64,000 nucleotides of DNA, from contig CAZJXP010000001.1 of assembly GCA_964550175.1 (NCBI GenBank), forward strand, positions 186,001-250,000. The letters are read 5' to 3'. The translations under genes were made by a program, and so were the position numbers. The notes beneath the pieces are model-generated. The model worked only from the letters and a program-made list of their open reading frames with translations, made no database searches and was not told where the DNA came from. The DNA is from DSQK01 sp964550175 (GTDB lineage Archaea; Nanobdellota; Nanobdellia; Woesearchaeales; ARS49). Shown piece by piece: positions 62,545 to 64,000 of the stretch. Within the stretch, counting starts at the first letter, position 1. The number at the start of each line of letters is the position of its first letter.

Positions 62545-62818
62545 GCAATTCAAATTCTGGAAGCACGCGCCTGAGCAGTCTCCTGGACTGGAGCCGTACG
62601 AGCCGCAAGGGATGCCCGGCATGCAGCCAATGGAGCCCGATCCTTCGTTAACTCAGAATAACTCGTTCCAGCAGATGGCGCAATTGACGCCCAAGAGCGA
62701 CAAGGATTTGGAGCTCGTGAATGCGAAACTGGACGTGATTAAGGCTCAGCTGGATAACATCATGCAGCGCTTGGATAAGATGGAACGGCAAGAGTCGAAA
62801 GAGAAAGTCCGATGGTGA
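62537..62818 (+). CDS. Small coiled-coil protein
   Basis: 93 residues: a Pro/Met/Glu-rich first half and a C-terminal coiled coil (VNAKLDVIKAQLDNIMQRLD). No family recognised. GGAGG precedes the ATG; overlaps both neighbours, so it is coupled to lspA. Confidence 0.65.
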   Translation: MLEQFKFWKHAPEQSPGLEPYEPQGMPGMQPMEPDPSLTQNNSFQQMAQLTPKSDKDLELVNAKLDVIKAQLDNIMQRLDKMERQESKEKVRW

Positions 62819-63258
62819 GAAAGTACTGGTTCTGGGTCATTGCGATTATCGTTGTCATGCTGGATCAGCTGACGAAAGCGATTGTCGTCACGAAAATCCC
62901 GTTCAATACTTCGGTCGAAGTCCTTGGTTCTGTTCTTTCGTTCACGTCGGTGCACAACACCGGCGCGGGATTCGGGATACTGCAAGGGCAGAACTCATTG
63001 TTCATTTTGGTTGCGTTGGTCGCGATAATAGTCATTGTTTGCACCTTGCGGAAGACTTTAGAGGACCACCACACGACAATCTTTGTTGCTTTGATACTCG
63101 GTGGAGCTATCGGGAATTTGATAGATAGAATTCTTTACGGGTTTGTCGTTGATTTCATTGATTTTCACATCTGGCCCGCGTTCAACGTCGCTGACTCCGC
63201 TTTGTGTATTGGAGTTATTGGATTGATTTGGCTGTCGCTTATTGAGAAGAAGAAGTAA
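62812..63258 (+). CDS. lspA: Lipoprotein signal peptidase (LspA)
   Basis: 148 residues with four membrane segments. Family motifs: VVMLDQLTKAIV, VHNTGAGFGIL, catalytic Asp in GGAIGNLIDRILYGFVVDF and second Asp in FNVADSALCIG. In bacteria it removes the signal of lipid-modified prolipoproteins. The type is rare in archaea. Candidate substrates nearby are the proteins at 56045 and 60016, which carry lipoboxes. Last gene of the 61840 unit. Confidence 0.94.
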   Translation: MVRKYWFWVIAIIVVMLDQLTKAIVVTKIPFNTSVEVLGSVLSFTSVHNTGAGFGILQGQNSLFILVALVAIIVIVCTLRKTLEDHHTTIFVALILGGAIGNLIDRILYGFVVDFIDFHIWPAFNVADSALCIGVIGLIWLSLIEKKK

Positions 63259-63274
63259 TTTTGCTAGCACGTTT

Positions 63275-63363
63275 CTTTTTACCGGCACGTTTTGTTTCGT
63301 CGTTACGTTAAGCAATTTATTTACAATAAAACTAACACTACGACCAATATCGCTGGTAAAAAT
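63275..63363 (-). repeat. Dispersed CGGTAAAAAGT element, copy 9 (two right ends)
   Basis: An inverted form like copy 6: CTTTTTACCGGCACGTTTTG (63275-63294) faces ATCGCTGGTAAAAA (63349-63362), with TCGTCGTTACGTTAAGC between. It lies between the convergent lspA and 63383 genes. Confidence 0.75.
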
Positions 63364-63382
63364 GTAGCGAGGAAAAGCAAGA

Positions 63383-63715
63383 CTAAATTATCTTATTCTG
63401 CTGAGCCGCTTCGACTATGCGTTCGAGCGGGTTGAGCTTTTCGATCTTAATCTTGAGAATCTTTGCTTGCTGTTTGGTGACATACGTTTTTGCCACGTAC
63501 TTGAATTCTCGCTCAGTGACGCAATGAGTATAATCGCATCGACAGGCAAGACACTGCAAAGAGTCATCGCCGTGCATATTCTCATACACGAGCGGTGTGC
63601 CATCGATCGGGCACGTTTCATCCATCGCTTGCTGGTTGTGGCTCAACTTATATTTCTCTTTGAACACTGGAGAAAAGACAGATTCGCCTTCCGTGTCGCT
63701 GGAACCGATACCCAT
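63383..63715 (-). CDS. Small zinc-ribbon-like protein
   Basis: 110 residues with CPIDGTPLVYEN and CLACRCDYTHC, a possible zinc ribbon (about 35-65), and a helical, Lys-rich C-terminus (QQAKILKIKIEKLNPLERIV). No named family. The ATG follows the stop of the upstream membrane gene directly. Confidence 0.7.
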   Translation of the reverse strand: MGIGSSDTEGESVFSPVFKEKYKLSHNQQAMDETCPIDGTPLVYENMHGDDSLQCLACRCDYTHCVTEREFKYVAKTYVTKQQAKILKIKIEKLNPLERIVEAAQQNKII

Positions 63716-64000
63716 TTACTTTCCGCGTCGGCGCGACTTCTTCGCACGCTTCGAAGCCCTCTTCGGCACAGGCATGATGTTCTCGAGCTGCATCGGCGGC
63801 ATCTCGCTGTAGGCCTCCAACGCGGACTTGTGCGACTTCAGGCTTGAGACCATCAATCCAACAACGTTCCACGCGAGAATCAACAAGTACGGAAGGAATC
63901 CCTCGCGCGACGTCATATAGATCATCGTGAGGTTCGCGATGCTCGCGGCGAAGAACAAGATGGACAACGGCCAGCTCCAGGATGCGCTGAGCCAGCCGCC
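63716..64000 (-). CDS. Membrane protein cut by the window edge
   Basis: Open from the window edge (no start seen) to a stop at 63716: two hydrophobic segments (about the first 25 visible residues, and ending near VVGLMVSS), then a Lys/Arg-rich tail (KRASKRAKKSRRRGK). The in-frame TTG at 63967 is probably internal. It is followed at once by the zinc-ribbon gene. Confidence 0.65.
   Translation of the reverse strand, partial: GGWLSASWSWPLSILFFAASIANLTMIYMTSREGFLPYLLILAWNVVGLMVSSLKSHKSALEAYSEMPPMQLENIMPVPKRASKRAKKSRRRGK

Overview
The window is a gene-dense piece of an archaeal chromosome, most likely from a DPANN-type archaeon (phylum not resolvable by eye). Archaeal markers are proteasome alpha, exosome Rrp4/Rrp41/Rrp42, RNase P Pop5, RpoK, ribosomal proteins S6e, S8e, S19e, L31e and L39e, Cbf5, Pth2, an EndoQ-like nuclease, and TTTAAA-type TATA boxes about 25 nt before start codons (many leaderless genes). 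DPANN hints are several very large secreted proteins, an N-terminal RGQ(I/L)T(V/I)FII membrane anchor, TSP1-like cysteine repeats and a bacterial-type ThrRS. No rRNA, tRNA, CRISPR array or transposase gene was found.

Layout. 1-25.1 kb: a minus-strand block of surface genes. It holds two related modules (a polytopic membrane protein, one or two giant exported proteins, and an RGQ-anchored protein), joined by 1-4 nt overlaps, then a subtilisin, a TM/cadherin-like protein and a DUF5011-repeat protein. A small winged-helix/RelE-like pair sits between the modules. 25.2-32.3 kb: housekeeping genes (S6e, Pth2, NOG1-type GTPase, Na/Ca exchanger, EndoQ) and unknowns. 32.6-36.8 kb: the plus-strand RNase P/proteasome/exosome/RpoK operon. 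36.9-40.5 kb: pyrimidine synthesis (dihydroorotase, dihydroorotate dehydrogenase) and an HTH/PIN pair. 41.1-48.7 kb: a MoxR/DUF58/vWA cluster. 49.9-53.3 kb: Cbf5, two small membrane proteins, L31e-L39e-S19e and a J-domain protein. 53.5-56.9 kb: MBOAT acyltransferase, SGNH-like partner, a small membrane protein and a lipoprotein glycosidase-like protein. 57.1-64 kb: ThrRS, S8e, coiled-coil proteins, LspA and two small genes.

Two families of non-coding elements stand out. One is a roughly 80-120 bp dispersed element ending in CGGTAAAAAGT, with nine copies here. One copy, joined to a GC-rich hairpin, lies inside the 5' coding end of the 2132-residue surface protein, and the same pair recurs near 60.4-60.5 kb. 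The other is a roughly 130-nt element with hairpins, present twice (upstream of the NOG1 GTPase and between the J-domain gene and S19e), with a compensatory base-pair change between the copies.

Read together, the window pairs standard archaeal RNA and protein machinery with a large cell-surface programme: giant adhesin-like proteins, a surface protease, lipoproteins with an LspA, a MoxR/vWA assembly cluster and a surface-acylation locus.
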